Origin: Novosphingobium decolorationis
GTDB lineage: Bacteria > Pseudomonadota > Alphaproteobacteria > Sphingomonadales > Sphingomonadaceae
Reading direction: 5' to 3'
NCBI RefSeq assembly: GCF_018417475.1
Contig: NZ_CP054856.1
Span: 3,689,001 to 3,753,000, forward strand
DNA: 64,000 nucleotides
The translations under genes were made by a program, and so were the position numbers. The notes under the pieces were generated by a model, which was given only the letters and a program-made list of their open reading frames with translations, searched no databases and was not told the DNA's origin. Positions 51,973 through 60,498 of this stretch are shown here, one piece after another (the first letter of the stretch is position 1; each line of letters opens with the position of its first letter).

Positions 51973-54786
51973 ATGTTCCGCAAGAGTCACGTGGGCGCGC
52001 TCGGCGCCCTGCTGCTGTGCAGTGCAGCGCAAATCCATGCACAGGCTGGTAGCACACCGGCCATGGACAGCGATTACGCTGCGGCGGTGAAGTCCTGGAC
52101 CACAAAGCCCGAGTTCATGAGCCCTCTGGTCGATCACCTGCCGGTCTCCTCGACGATTCCCTCGCCCAAGGAGGTGCTGGGCGATCACATTGGTGCGCCG
52201 AACAAGCTGCACTACTACCAGCAAATCGTGGGCTACTACCGCGCTTTGGCACAGGCCGCGCCCGACCGGGTCAAGATCGTCGAGATCGGCAAGACCGAAG
52301 AGGGCCGCGAGAATATCATCGTGATGATCTCTTCGGCGCAGAACATGGCCGACATCGAGAACACGCGGTTGGGACTTGCCAAGCTGGCCGACCCGCGCGG
52401 CGTGTCCGAAGAAGAAGCAAAGGCGGTCATCGCCGAGACGCCGCCGATCTACCACATCTCCGCAGGCCTCCACAGCGCCGAGACCGGCCCGCCCGAAATG
52501 CTCATGGAGCTGGCGTACCGTCTGCTCGCCGATGACAGCGAGACCTTCCAGCGCATCCGCGACAACGTCATCGTCTCGCTCAGCCCCGTGCTCGAGGCGG
52601 ACGGGCGCGACCGCTATGTCGACTGGTACTACCGCAACCTCATCGACGAGCGCGACGACCGCAACAAGCCGGGCGGCCCGCCGTACTGGGGCAAGTACAT
52701 CTACCATGACAACAATCGCGACATCAATCTGTCGGACACGAGCGCCAAGGAGCTGATGAAGTGGTATCTGGAATGGCACCCCCCGATCATGCACGAGCTG
52801 CATGAATCGGTGCCCTTCCTCTACATCTATTCGGGCATGGCGCCGCAGAACCCGGACCTCGATCCGCTGCTTTTCGCCGAGCTGCCCTGGTTCTCCAACT
52901 ACGAGATGGCGCAGCTCACCAAGTACGGCATGCCGGGCGTGTGGACGCACGGCTACGTCGATGCCTGGACGCCGGGCTACCTCGCCTTCATGTCGTCCAA
53001 CCACAACGGCATGCTGCGCATGTACGAGACCTTCGGCAATGGCGGGGCGACGACGATGTACCGCCATGTCGCGCCCGATCCGGCTTCGGGCCTTGGCCGC
53101 GACCAGACCACGCGCAAGTGGTACCGCCCTAATCCTCCCTACAAGGAGGTCATGTGGTCGCTGCGCAACAACACCAACTTCATGGAGACGGGCGTCCTCA
53201 CCGCGCTCGACATGACCTCGCGCTTCCCCAGAGAAATCCTCGAGAACTTCTACAAGAAGAGCCGCGATGCCATCAAGGTCGGCGCGGGTGAAGCGCCCTA
53301 CGGCTTCATCATTCCCGCAGGCCAGGCCGATCCCACGCGTGTCAAGTTCGTGACCGACATCCTGCAGCTTCAGGGCATCGAGATCGGCCAGGCCGAGCGC
53401 GAGGTGAAGCTGAAGGAGGGTACCTACCCGGCGGGCTCGCTGATCGTGAAGCTGGACCAGCCCTACGGCCGTCTCGCCAAGATCCTGCTGCGCGTCCAGG
53501 ACAACTACCCCGATGAGAACGTGGGCACCTACGACGACGCGGCCTGGACCATGGGCCTGATGGCGCACGCCAGGATCGTGGAGAGCGCGGACAAGGAGAT
53601 CCTCTCGGTACCCACGCGCGCGCTGGACAGCTACACCCCGCGCGGCTCGATCACCGGATCGGGCGCGAAGACCTATGCGGTGCTCGATACGGGCGCTGTG
53701 GGCATGGCGACGCTGCGCTACAAGCTGGCGGACGTGGGCGGTGTCGAGATCGTCGAGGAGGCCTTCAAGTCAGGCGGTACGACCATTCCGGCAGGCTCCT
53801 TCCTCGTTCCGGGCCGCGCCTATGACACCTTGAAGCCGCTGGTCGAGACCCTCGCGCTTGACGCGGTGGGGATCGGCAGCGCGGCGGACAAGGCGCAGAC
53901 CCACGCCAGCGAATTGCCCCGTCTCGGCGTCTTCAGCACCTGGGGCTCGACGCAGGATGTGGGCTGGCTGCGCTACGGGCTCGACCAGCAGGAGATCGAC
54001 TACGACCTCCTGTTCAAGGAGCGCGTGCGCCAGGGCAACCTGCGCGCCGACTACGACGTCATCATCCTGCCTCAGCAGGGCCGCTCGACCAAGGACATCG
54101 TCTTCGACATTCCGATGACCGGCAAGCCGCTGCCCTACACCAAGACCGACCAGTACCGCTTTTCGGGCGACTACGGCTCCTCGCCCGACATCCGCGGCGG
54201 CATGGGGCTGGAGGGCCTTGCCGAACTCAAGAAGTTCGTGGACGCAGGCGGCACGCTCATCACCACGGGCCGCGCCAGCGAGGTGCCGATCGAGTACGGC
54301 TTTGTCAGCGAGATCGCGACCAAGGCTCCGCCGGCGAACTTCTACGCGCCCGGCCCGATCGTGAAGGGCAAGGTGGTGAAGCCCCAAAGCCCGATCTTCT
54401 ACGGCTATGCCGGGGAACTGAAGGGCGGCAAGGTGCAGGGCGGCGAACTGGCGCAAGGTGAACTGCCGCTGCGCTGGGCCCAGAGCACGACCTACTACGT
54501 GCCCGAGCGCCTCAAGGCGGACGTCCTGATGACCTATCCGGGCGGCAAGGACAGCATCCTCAGTGGCTTCATCCGCGACGGGGACAAGCTCAAGGACAAC
54601 GCGGCGATCATCAACGTGCCCTCGGGCGAGGGACGCATCCTGATGTTCGCGACCAACCCGGTCTGGCGCTGGCAGAACTGGGGCGAATTCCGCATGCTCT
54701 ACAACGCGGTGCTCAACTGGAAGCAGCTGGGCGCGACCGACGAAACGCCTCCCCCGCCGCCCGAGGTCCCCGCTGCGCAGCAGTGA
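51973..54786 (+). CDS. Exported M14-family zinc metallopeptidase
   Basis: 937 aa from ATG 51973 with AGGAGG four bases upstream. Signal peptide HVGALGALLLCSAAQIHAQ. The zinc site starts with HSAE at residues 167-170 (GLHSAETGPPE), followed by the HDNNRDINLS block and MHELHESVPF with the third ligand, as in carboxypeptidase-like M14 proteins. A long C-terminal part with a GATase-like region (VFSTWGS, LLFKERVRQGNLRADYDVIILPQQG) is common in this secreted subgroup. It would trim peptides outside the cytoplasm. Divergent from the TonB receptor; ends at a strong terminator. Confidence 0.92.
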   Translation: MFRKSHVGALGALLLCSAAQIHAQAGSTPAMDSDYAAAVKSWTTKPEFMSPLVDHLPVSSTIPSPKEVLGDHIGAPNKLHYYQQIVGYYRALAQAAPDRVKIVEIGKTEEGRENIIVMISSAQNMADIENTRLGLAKLADPRGVSEEEAKAVIAETPPIYHISAGLHSAETGPPEMLMELAYRLLADDSETFQRIRDNVIVSLSPVLEADGRDRYVDWYYRNLIDERDDRNKPGGPPYWGKYIYHDNNRDINLSDTSAKELMKWYLEWHPPIMHELHESVPFLYIYSGMAPQNPDLDPLLFAELPWFSNYEMAQLTKYGMPGVWTHGYVDAWTPGYLAFMSSNHNGMLRMYETFGNGGATTMYRHVAPDPASGLGRDQTTRKWYRPNPPYKEVMWSLRNNTNFMETGVLTALDMTSRFPREILENFYKKSRDAIKVGAGEAPYGFIIPAGQADPTRVKFVTDILQLQGIEIGQAEREVKLKEGTYPAGSLIVKLDQPYGRLAKILLRVQDNYPDENVGTYDDAAWTMGLMAHARIVESADKEILSVPTRALDSYTPRGSITGSGAKTYAVLDTGAVGMATLRYKLADVGGVEIVEEAFKSGGTTIPAGSFLVPGRAYDTLKPLVETLALDAVGIGSAADKAQTHASELPRLGVFSTWGSTQDVGWLRYGLDQQEIDYDLLFKERVRQGNLRADYDVIILPQQGRSTKDIVFDIPMTGKPLPYTKTDQYRFSGDYGSSPDIRGGMGLEGLAELKKFVDAGGTLITTGRASEVPIEYGFVSEIATKAPPANFYAPGPIVKGKVVKPQSPIFYGYAGELKGGKVQGGELAQGELPLRWAQSTTYYVPERLKADVLMTYPGGKDSILSGFIRDGDKLKDNAAIINVPSGEGRILMFATNPVWRWQNWGEFRMLYNAVLNWKQLGATDETPPPPPEVPAAQQ

Positions 54787-54808
54787 GCTTCAAAGTGATC
54801 TGATACGA

Positions 54809-54846
54809 AAAAGGCCCGCAGGAAGCGCTCTTCCTGCGGGCCTTTC
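54809..54846. terminator. Strong bidirectional rho-independent terminator
   Basis: AAAGGCCCGCAGGAAG pairs with CTTCCTGCGGGCCTTT around a 4-base loop, with A and T runs on the two sides. It separates the convergent ends of the M14 peptidase and the reductase gene. Confidence 0.92.
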
Positions 54847-54867
54847 TCATGTCGGTGCCGGAGCGGT

Positions 54868-55851
54868 TCAGGCGCGGGCCAGTTCGCGCTCGGAGAGGAA
54901 GCCGCAGATGTCGGCAACGGTCCGGGTGGTGTCCATTGCCACGCCTTCCTCGGCCGCGAGTTCGAGGGCCGAGTGGGCAATCGCGCCCATCTCCAGTTCC
55001 GCCCCGCGCGCATAGTCCTGCGCCATCGAGGTGTAATAGGCGCCCATGCGCCGCCCGATGGCGACCATTTCCTCGAGCGTCAGGCTGGGCTCGACGCCGA
55101 GCGCGCGGGCAAGCGCAATGCACTCCTCCAGCATCGGGATCGTGATGCGGGCGAGATGGGGCGAGGTGAACTGCTCGCCCACGGTTGCATTGGCGACCAC
55201 CGAGAGCGGGTTGCTGGCGAGGTTGAGCGCGACCTTGGACCAGACCTCGCGGCGGATGTCGCGGGTCGGCTGGATGGCGATCGCACAGCCCTCGAACAGG
55301 GTGGCAAGAAGCGTCTCGGTCTGTGCGTGCGCATCCGCGATGCTGCCCAGGACCAGGCGCTCACGGCCGTTCGAGGTAAGATCGCCGCGCACGCTGTCGA
55401 GCGCGCAGCCCACGTAGACGACGGCGCCGATGATGCGCGCCGGATCGAAGGCTTCCACCAGCGCGCCTGTCGGATCGACACTGCGCACGGCGCGTGCTGT
55501 CTCGGGCTGGAAATACCACCAGGGTACGCCGTTCACGAGCGGGACGATGCGCGTGGCGGGGCCGATCAGCGGGCGGATTTCCTCCAGCGAGGCGGCAATG
55601 GCCTGCGCCTTGAGCGCGAGGAAGACGACGTCCCAGCCCCCTTCCATTGCGGCCGTCTGCGCGTCGAGCGCGGTGACCGGGATGGGCGCGCAGGCCGGAT
55701 CGGCAAAAGTGATGCCCTGACGTTCCAACTGCTCCAGGCGGCGCCCGCGCGCGATCACGGTCGGGGCCTTGCCCGCGCTCTGGAGACGAGCCGCGACAAG
55801 CGAGCCGACCGCGCCGCCACCGAAGATGCAGGTGCGCAGCGGGCGGCTCAC
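54868..55851 (-). CDS. Ketopantoate reductase-like (ApbA/PanE family) oxidoreductase
   Basis: 327 aa from GTG 55851, which overlaps the aminotransferase TGA by four bases. Cytoplasmic NAD(P)H-dependent reductase. The nucleotide fold opens with CIFGGGAVGSLVAARL, and the C-terminal helical domain has KVALNLASNPLSVVANATVG, the conserved KxxxN of the family, then LEEMVAIGRRMGAYYTSM. The pantothenate role is uncertain: many such genes are paralogues acting on other 2-keto acids. Coupling to an aminotransferase suggests that it reduces the keto acid made by that enzyme. Confidence 0.85.
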   Translation of the reverse strand: MSRPLRTCIFGGGAVGSLVAARLQSAGKAPTVIARGRRLEQLERQGITFADPACAPIPVTALDAQTAAMEGGWDVVFLALKAQAIAASLEEIRPLIGPATRIVPLVNGVPWWYFQPETARAVRSVDPTGALVEAFDPARIIGAVVYVGCALDSVRGDLTSNGRERLVLGSIADAHAQTETLLATLFEGCAIAIQPTRDIRREVWSKVALNLASNPLSVVANATVGEQFTSPHLARITIPMLEECIALARALGVEPSLTLEEMVAIGRRMGAYYTSMAQDYARGAELEMGAIAHSALELAAEEGVAMDTTRTVADICGFLSERELARA

Positions 55852-57101
55852 AGCGCCATCTCCAGCTCGGCTTGCGCAGCGCGGCACGCGGCGGCAAGGC
55901 CTGTGACGAAATCGTCGACGCGCGCAAGCGGCAGTCCGGCAAGGTTCACGCGGCCATCGGGCGCGACGTAGATCGCGCTCTCATCCTTGAGGCGCTGCAC
56001 GACCCGGTGACCGGCGCCGAGCAGGCAGAACATGCCCTTCTGGTCGACAAGGCCGGTGAGGCCGAGTTCGCTCGCAAGGGGATGTTCGGCAATGGCCGCG
56101 CGGGTCTGGATCAGGCGCGTGCGCATGGCGTCCAGTTCGTCCGACCACAGGGCGGTCAGTTCCGCGCTTTCCAGGACCGTGCGCACGACCGCTGCGCCGT
56201 GGTCGGGCGGCATCGAGTATTCGCCGCGCGCCAGCGCCTTGGCCATGGCCATGCCCTTGGCAAGCGGGGCGGCCTGCCTGCCGGTCATCAGAAGCGCACC
56301 GACCCGGTCGCGGTAGAGCCCGAAGGTCTTGTTGCACGAGACCGCGATCAGCGCCTCGGGCACGCGTTCGACGAGCGTGCGCACCCCGGCGGCGTCCTCT
56401 TCCAGCCCGAGGCCGAAACCCTGGTAGGCCAGATCGACGAGGGGGAAGAGGCCCTTGTCGGCGATGCACGTGGCGAGCGTGGCCCACTGCTGGGCCGTAA
56501 AGTCGATCCCCGTGGGGTTGTGGCCGCAGCCCTGGAGCAGGACGGCATCGCCCGGCTCTGCGCGCTCTGCCATCTCCATCCAGGCCGCGAAATCGAGCGC
56601 ACGGCCCATGGCATCGGTGTGGGCGAACGTGCGGATGTGAAGCCCGGCTCCTGCGAAGACGGGCGCATGGTTGCCCCAGGTCGGCGTCGCCAGCCAGATC
56701 GTCGCGGGCCCGGCGCCGTGGGCGCGCGGATTGACCGCCAGCAGACGCGCGGCAAGGCGCAGCGCGCCGGTCCCGCCCACGCTCTGCAGCCCCACGCTCT
56801 GCAGCCCCACGCTCTGCAGCCCCGCGACCTGGCAGCCGGCGTGCGCGCCCAGCACGAGATCGGCGATGTGCGCGCAGAAGTCTGCGTCACCTGCGGGCCC
56901 GAGGTAGGCCTTGCTCGCCTGCCCTGCGACAAGCTGTGCCTCGGCGGCCTTCACCGCCTGCATGACGGGCGTCTGCCCCTCTTCATCGCGGTAGACACCG
57001 ACCGAAAGATCGAGGCGGTGGCGGCGCGGATCGGCGCGCACTTCACCGATGAGGGCAAGCAGGGGATCGTCGGGTTGCAGGTCGAAGCGGTCGAAGAGCA
57101 C
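55848..57101 (-). CDS. Aspartate/aromatic aminotransferase (class I)
   Basis: 417 aa, PLP-dependent, cytoplasmic. Family marks: LDLSVGVYRDEEGQTPVM, GTGALRLAARLL, WLATPTWGNHAPVF, LLQGCGHNPTGIDFT, LVDLAYQGFGLGLEEDA and SCNKTFGLYRDRVGAL with the PLP Lys (SCNKTFGLY). It should exchange amino groups between aromatic or acidic amino acids and keto acids. A 15-bp unit is repeated three times (56776-56820), adding GLQSV repeats before the GTGALR motif, where other members have one copy. Divergent from an Lrp-family gene that probably controls it. Confidence 0.93.
   Translation of the reverse strand: MLFDRFDLQPDDPLLALIGEVRADPRRHRLDLSVGVYRDEEGQTPVMQAVKAAEAQLVAGQASKAYLGPAGDADFCAHIADLVLGAHAGCQVAGLQSVGLQSVGLQSVGGTGALRLAARLLAVNPRAHGAGPATIWLATPTWGNHAPVFAGAGLHIRTFAHTDAMGRALDFAAWMEMAERAEPGDAVLLQGCGHNPTGIDFTAQQWATLATCIADKGLFPLVDLAYQGFGLGLEEDAAGVRTLVERVPEALIAVSCNKTFGLYRDRVGALLMTGRQAAPLAKGMAMAKALARGEYSMPPDHGAAVVRTVLESAELTALWSDELDAMRTRLIQTRAAIAEHPLASELGLTGLVDQKGMFCLLGAGHRVVQRLKDESAIYVAPDGRVNLAGLPLARVDDFVTGLAAACRAAQAELEMAL
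56776..56820. repeat. In-frame 15-bp tandem repeat, three copies
   Basis: CCCACGCTCTGCAGC occurs three times without mismatch (56776-56790, 56791-56805, 56806-56820), coding for three GLQSV-type units on the leftward strand. Unit length is a multiple of three, so copy-number changes would keep the frame. Confidence 0.95.
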
Positions 57102-57308
57102 GTCACATTCCGGTTGTTGGTGAAGCGGGGTGGAGAACGTGCTTCTAGCGGGAGGCGCGCGCGCTGGGGTTGCCTATTGCGCGCGTTTTTCTGGAAATAT
57201 GCACAAGATCGCCGTAATGTTGGGTATCCATGCATGTTCTGCGCAACCGCCGCGTTCGCGCCACACGTCCTGTGGCCCGTGCGCCGTGATCTGGAAGGGA
57301 GAGAAACC

Positions 57309-57785
57309 ATGGCCAAGGAGCGGCTCGATTCCTTTGATCGGCGTATCCTGGAAATCCTGCAGCTGAATGGGGAACTGGGCCCCAGCGAACTGAGTGCCCG
57401 CATCCACCTCTCGGCCTCGCAGTGCTCGCGCCGCCTCCAGCGCCTGCGCGAGGAAGGGTACATCCAGCGCACCGCGGCGATCCTCGATCCCGAGAAGCTG
57501 AACCTGGGTATCTCGGCCTATGTCTCGGTGCGGCTGCGGTCGCAGTCGACCGAGATCGTCAGCGCCTTTCGCGAGCGGGTGGAGGCGCTGCCCGAAGTGG
57601 TTTCGTGTGACTACACGACCGGCGAGATCGACTTCATGCTCAAGGTCCACACCCACGATCTGGCGTCGTACAGCGAGTTCGTGAACGCCAAGCTCTTCGA
57701 CGGCGATCTCATCGACAACATGCGCACGTTCGTCATCATGCAGCAGCTCAAGCGCACGACCAGCCTGACGCTCGACTACTGCTGA
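57309..57785 (+). CDS. Lrp/AsnC-family transcriptional regulator
   Basis: 158 aa from ATG 57309 after GGGAGAG. N-terminal HTH (LDSFDRRILEILQLNGELG, SELSARIHLSASQCSRRLQRLREEGYI) and a C-terminal RAM effector domain (ISAYVSVRL, VVSCDYTTGEIDFMLKV, FVIMQQLKRTTSL). Amino-acid-responsive dimer. It is divergent from the aminotransferase with about 207 bp between starts and is a likely regulator of the aminotransferase-reductase operon. Normal length. Confidence 0.95.
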   Translation: MAKERLDSFDRRILEILQLNGELGPSELSARIHLSASQCSRRLQRLREEGYIQRTAAILDPEKLNLGISAYVSVRLRSQSTEIVSAFRERVEALPEVVSCDYTTGEIDFMLKVHTHDLASYSEFVNAKLFDGDLIDNMRTFVIMQQLKRTTSLTLDYC

Positions 57786-57803
57786 GTTGTCGAGGAAGGG
57801 CGT

Positions 57804-59000
57804 TCAGTTCCAGTCGGGCAGGGGCTCGTCCTGGAACAGGCGTTCGGCCACCAGCGCGATGGCGCCCAGGCCATGGGTCGAACGGTCGTCCTGGCTCAAG
57901 GAGAGGGGGAAGTCTTCACCCAGGAAGCTGAGCAGGTTCTGGGAAAAGGCGTGGGTCAGGGCCGGACCGGCCAGCTCGATCCAGGCCGGTTCCTCGACGA
58001 TGACCCGGACCGCGTCGGGATTGGACAGGTTGACGAGGTTGGCAAGCGAGAGGCCGAGCGCCGTACCGGCATCCTCGAACAGGGCGCGCGCCTTGTTCTC
58101 CCCGGCGCGAGCGCGATCCGCGATCTCGGGGAAATGGGCCGCGAGCGCATGGACTTCGTCGTGGGAGGGGGCGGCCATTGCCGCATCGCGAAGGGCGATG
58201 CCGCCAACCGAGGCCACCGTGCCCAGACAGCCGCTGCCACCGCACCAGCACGGGAGCCCCTCGGCCAGGCTGGTCTTCATGTGGCCGAACTCCGGGTTCA
58301 CTCCGCGCCCGCCCATGAGCACGGCCCCGTCACGCGTGGTCGCGAGGCTGAGGTCGAGGCCGACCTGCAGGAAATGGCGAAGGCCGATGCCCTCTTCCGG
58401 GGTGCGCCAGCATTCCGCGCGGGCGATCACGTTGGCCTGATTGTCGATGAAGACGGGAATGCCGAGGCGGCGCTCCAGCATGTCCTGTATGGGCACCGCC
58501 TGCGGGATTGCAGGGGGTAGCCAGTGCAGAATGCCGGCGGCCGCCTGAACCGTTCCGAAGAAGCCGACGCCTGCGGCATGCGGGCGCGGCAAGTCCCAGC
58601 GCAGGTTTGCCACCGTGCTGCGCAGGCACTCGGCGAGGGTATCGGCCAGCGCGCCTCCGGCCAGCGCGGGGGGCAGGGGATAGTCTGCCTCCGCGAGGAC
58701 GTCCCCCATGAGATTGGTGATCTGCACGTGCAGGCAACCGGAGGGATAGAGCAGCATGCCGGCCATCGTTGCGGCTTCGGAATTGATCGAGAGCGCGAGA
58801 CGCGGACGCCCCCGGCCTTCGGCGGGTTCGCGGATCTCGCGTACGATGCCATGGTCGACGAGTTCGCGGGTGATGTTCGAAATGGACCCTGCCGAAAGTC
58901 CGCTCTCCGTGACAAGCTCGACACGCGAGATGGCCTTGTGACGGCGAATGCAGTTAAGGACGTGGAGTCGGCTATTTACGGCAGATGAGGACACGACCAA
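57804..59000 (-). CDS. ROK-family transcriptional regulator (NagC/XylR type)
   Basis: 398 aa from TTG 59000; GTG 58994 is an alternative. N-terminal HTH (HKAISRVELVTESGLSAGSISNITREL), a sugar-kinase-like ROK domain (GVGFFGTVQAAAGIL, GIPVFIDNQANVIARAE), and the zinc motif PCWCGGSGCLGT. A conserved FGHMK appears instead of the usual catalytic EIGH-type box, so it is a repressor rather than a kinase. It senses a sugar or its phosphate. It sits between the Lrp gene (convergent) and the beta-lactamase-like gene (same strand, upstream). Target unknown. Confidence 0.9.
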   Translation of the reverse strand: MVVSSSAVNSRLHVLNCIRRHKAISRVELVTESGLSAGSISNITRELVDHGIVREIREPAEGRGRPRLALSINSEAATMAGMLLYPSGCLHVQITNLMGDVLAEADYPLPPALAGGALADTLAECLRSTVANLRWDLPRPHAAGVGFFGTVQAAAGILHWLPPAIPQAVPIQDMLERRLGIPVFIDNQANVIARAECWRTPEEGIGLRHFLQVGLDLSLATTRDGAVLMGGRGVNPEFGHMKTSLAEGLPCWCGGSGCLGTVASVGGIALRDAAMAAPSHDEVHALAAHFPEIADRARAGENKARALFEDAGTALGLSLANLVNLSNPDAVRVIVEEPAWIELAGPALTHAFSQNLLSFLGEDFPLSLSQDDRSTHGLGAIALVAERLFQDEPLPDWN

Positions 59001-59109
59001 CGTCTTTCTGCATTGCGATCATTATCTTGCCTAGATTTTGCACAAGGAGTCTTTGTCGGCAAGAAGTATTGTGGATAATAATGAGTATTCTGGTCTATTT
59101 TGATTATGA

Positions 59110-60336
59110 TTATTTTAGATTGGATGTATCTTTATTTTGAGATGCTGCATCGACGGGGCAGGGCGTGCCAGAGCCCAGAATGGCATTGGGCAGGGCCGCA
59201 TCGTCCCAGTTCACATACATCCCGCCGGTGCGCACGATGACCGTATCCGCCTCGCGCGAGATGTAGACGCGCTGGCCGCCAAATCCGTCGAGATAGACCA
59301 TGTCCCTGGCGATAAAGGGGGCCGAATGGCGGGCCTGGAATGCGACATAGGGGCCATAGGAGCGCCCCTCGCCTTCGGGAGAGCCAAGCCAGGTCAGCCA
59401 GCCATAGTTGGCGTTGCGGGGGCTCGGCCTGGTCATAGCATTGATCCAGCCGGTGGGAACGAGGCGCTTGCCTTGCCACATTCCCCGCTCCTTGATGAGG
59501 AGGCCAAGGCGCATCCAGTCACGGGCGCGGGCGTAGATGGAGGGCGTGGCGTGCCCGCTGGCATCGCCCGCGATCAGCGCGTCGGCCGCGCCAAGTGGTC
59601 GCCACAGACGGGTGGAGACGAAGCGGGCAAAGGGCTCTGCGCTCGCCCGGTGGATCGCTTCGATCAGCAAGGTGACGTTGACGGTATGGTAGTCGAAGGT
59701 GGCCCCCGGCGGGTTGACCACCGGCAGCGCGAGGGCGGCGGCCACCGCGTCCTCGCCGCCGACGAGCGCGCTTGCTCCCGCGCTTCCCGGTGCGGGATGG
59801 TCCAGTCCGCTCGTCATCTCGAGCAGGTGTCGGTAGGTAATTGCACGGTGGGCCGTATCGTCCCACTCGGTCAGGACCTCGGACACCGGGGTGTCGACAG
59901 AGGCGATCGCCCCTTCTTCGATGGCGATGCCAAGAGCCACGGCGGTGAGCGTCTTGGCCATCGAGGCGGACCAGCTGCGTGCGTTCGCGTTGTGCGGGGC
60001 AAAATCGTGGGCGAGTTCGAGTTGCCCGTCCCGCCAGACCAGCAGGGCATCGGAATCGGTGTGCGCGGCGTAGTCGATGGCCGCGCAATAGCGCGTGGCG
60101 GCGAGCGCGCGGGTGGCGGCATCCGCCAGGGGGAGGCCTGTCCGGTCCTTGGTGCCGGCAATCCCGTAAAGGGCAGGGTAGCCTGTGATCTGGCGGGCCG
60201 GGTTGGCAGATGGCGGGGCCTCCTCCGGCGCGCTCGCGGCCGGGGACATGGGGGCTAGTGTCAGGGCCGCTGCAAGAGCGAACGCGATGGGCCGTTGGGC
60301 GATCAGGCGTTGGGATGTGCGGCGCGCAGTTGGCAT
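59110..60336 (-). CDS. Exported serine hydrolase of the beta-lactamase family
   Basis: 408 aa from ATG 60336; signal peptide LIAQRPIAFALAAALTLAPMSPAASA. Catalytic SxxK at Ser125-Lys128 (SASMAKTLTA) and a Tyr-containing loop near DYHTVNVTLL. Class C beta-lactamase, DD-peptidase or esterase fold; the true substrate cannot be told. Six-hundred-base AT-rich drop after its end (59040-59120) is unusual for the region and contains the ROK promoter area. Confidence 0.85.
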   Translation of the reverse strand: MPTARRTSQRLIAQRPIAFALAAALTLAPMSPAASAPEEAPPSANPARQITGYPALYGIAGTKDRTGLPLADAATRALAATRYCAAIDYAAHTDSDALLVWRDGQLELAHDFAPHNANARSWSASMAKTLTAVALGIAIEEGAIASVDTPVSEVLTEWDDTAHRAITYRHLLEMTSGLDHPAPGSAGASALVGGEDAVAAALALPVVNPPGATFDYHTVNVTLLIEAIHRASAEPFARFVSTRLWRPLGAADALIAGDASGHATPSIYARARDWMRLGLLIKERGMWQGKRLVPTGWINAMTRPSPRNANYGWLTWLGSPEGEGRSYGPYVAFQARHSAPFIARDMVYLDGFGGQRVYISREADTVIVRTGGMYVNWDDAALPNAILGSGTPCPVDAASQNKDTSNLK

Positions 60337-60498
60337 GCTGGTTCGACCCTCGCGAAATCCACCCCGCAAAAGGCGCGGGGGGCAGGCCTAGCATAGGCGC
60401 AAATCCACCCCTACGAAGACCTGGCGCGGTGTGCTTTCATGCAGTGAACAGGAGCGGGGCGCCCCCGCCGAAGGGAAGAGAGCGGCTCGCGAACCGGG

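Noticed and set aside
51709..53568. 619-codon leftward frame
   Set aside because: Antisense to the M14 peptidase; no domain content.
56776..56820. Direct repeats as a CRISPR array
   Set aside because: Units are 15 bp, contiguous without spacers, and inside a gene.
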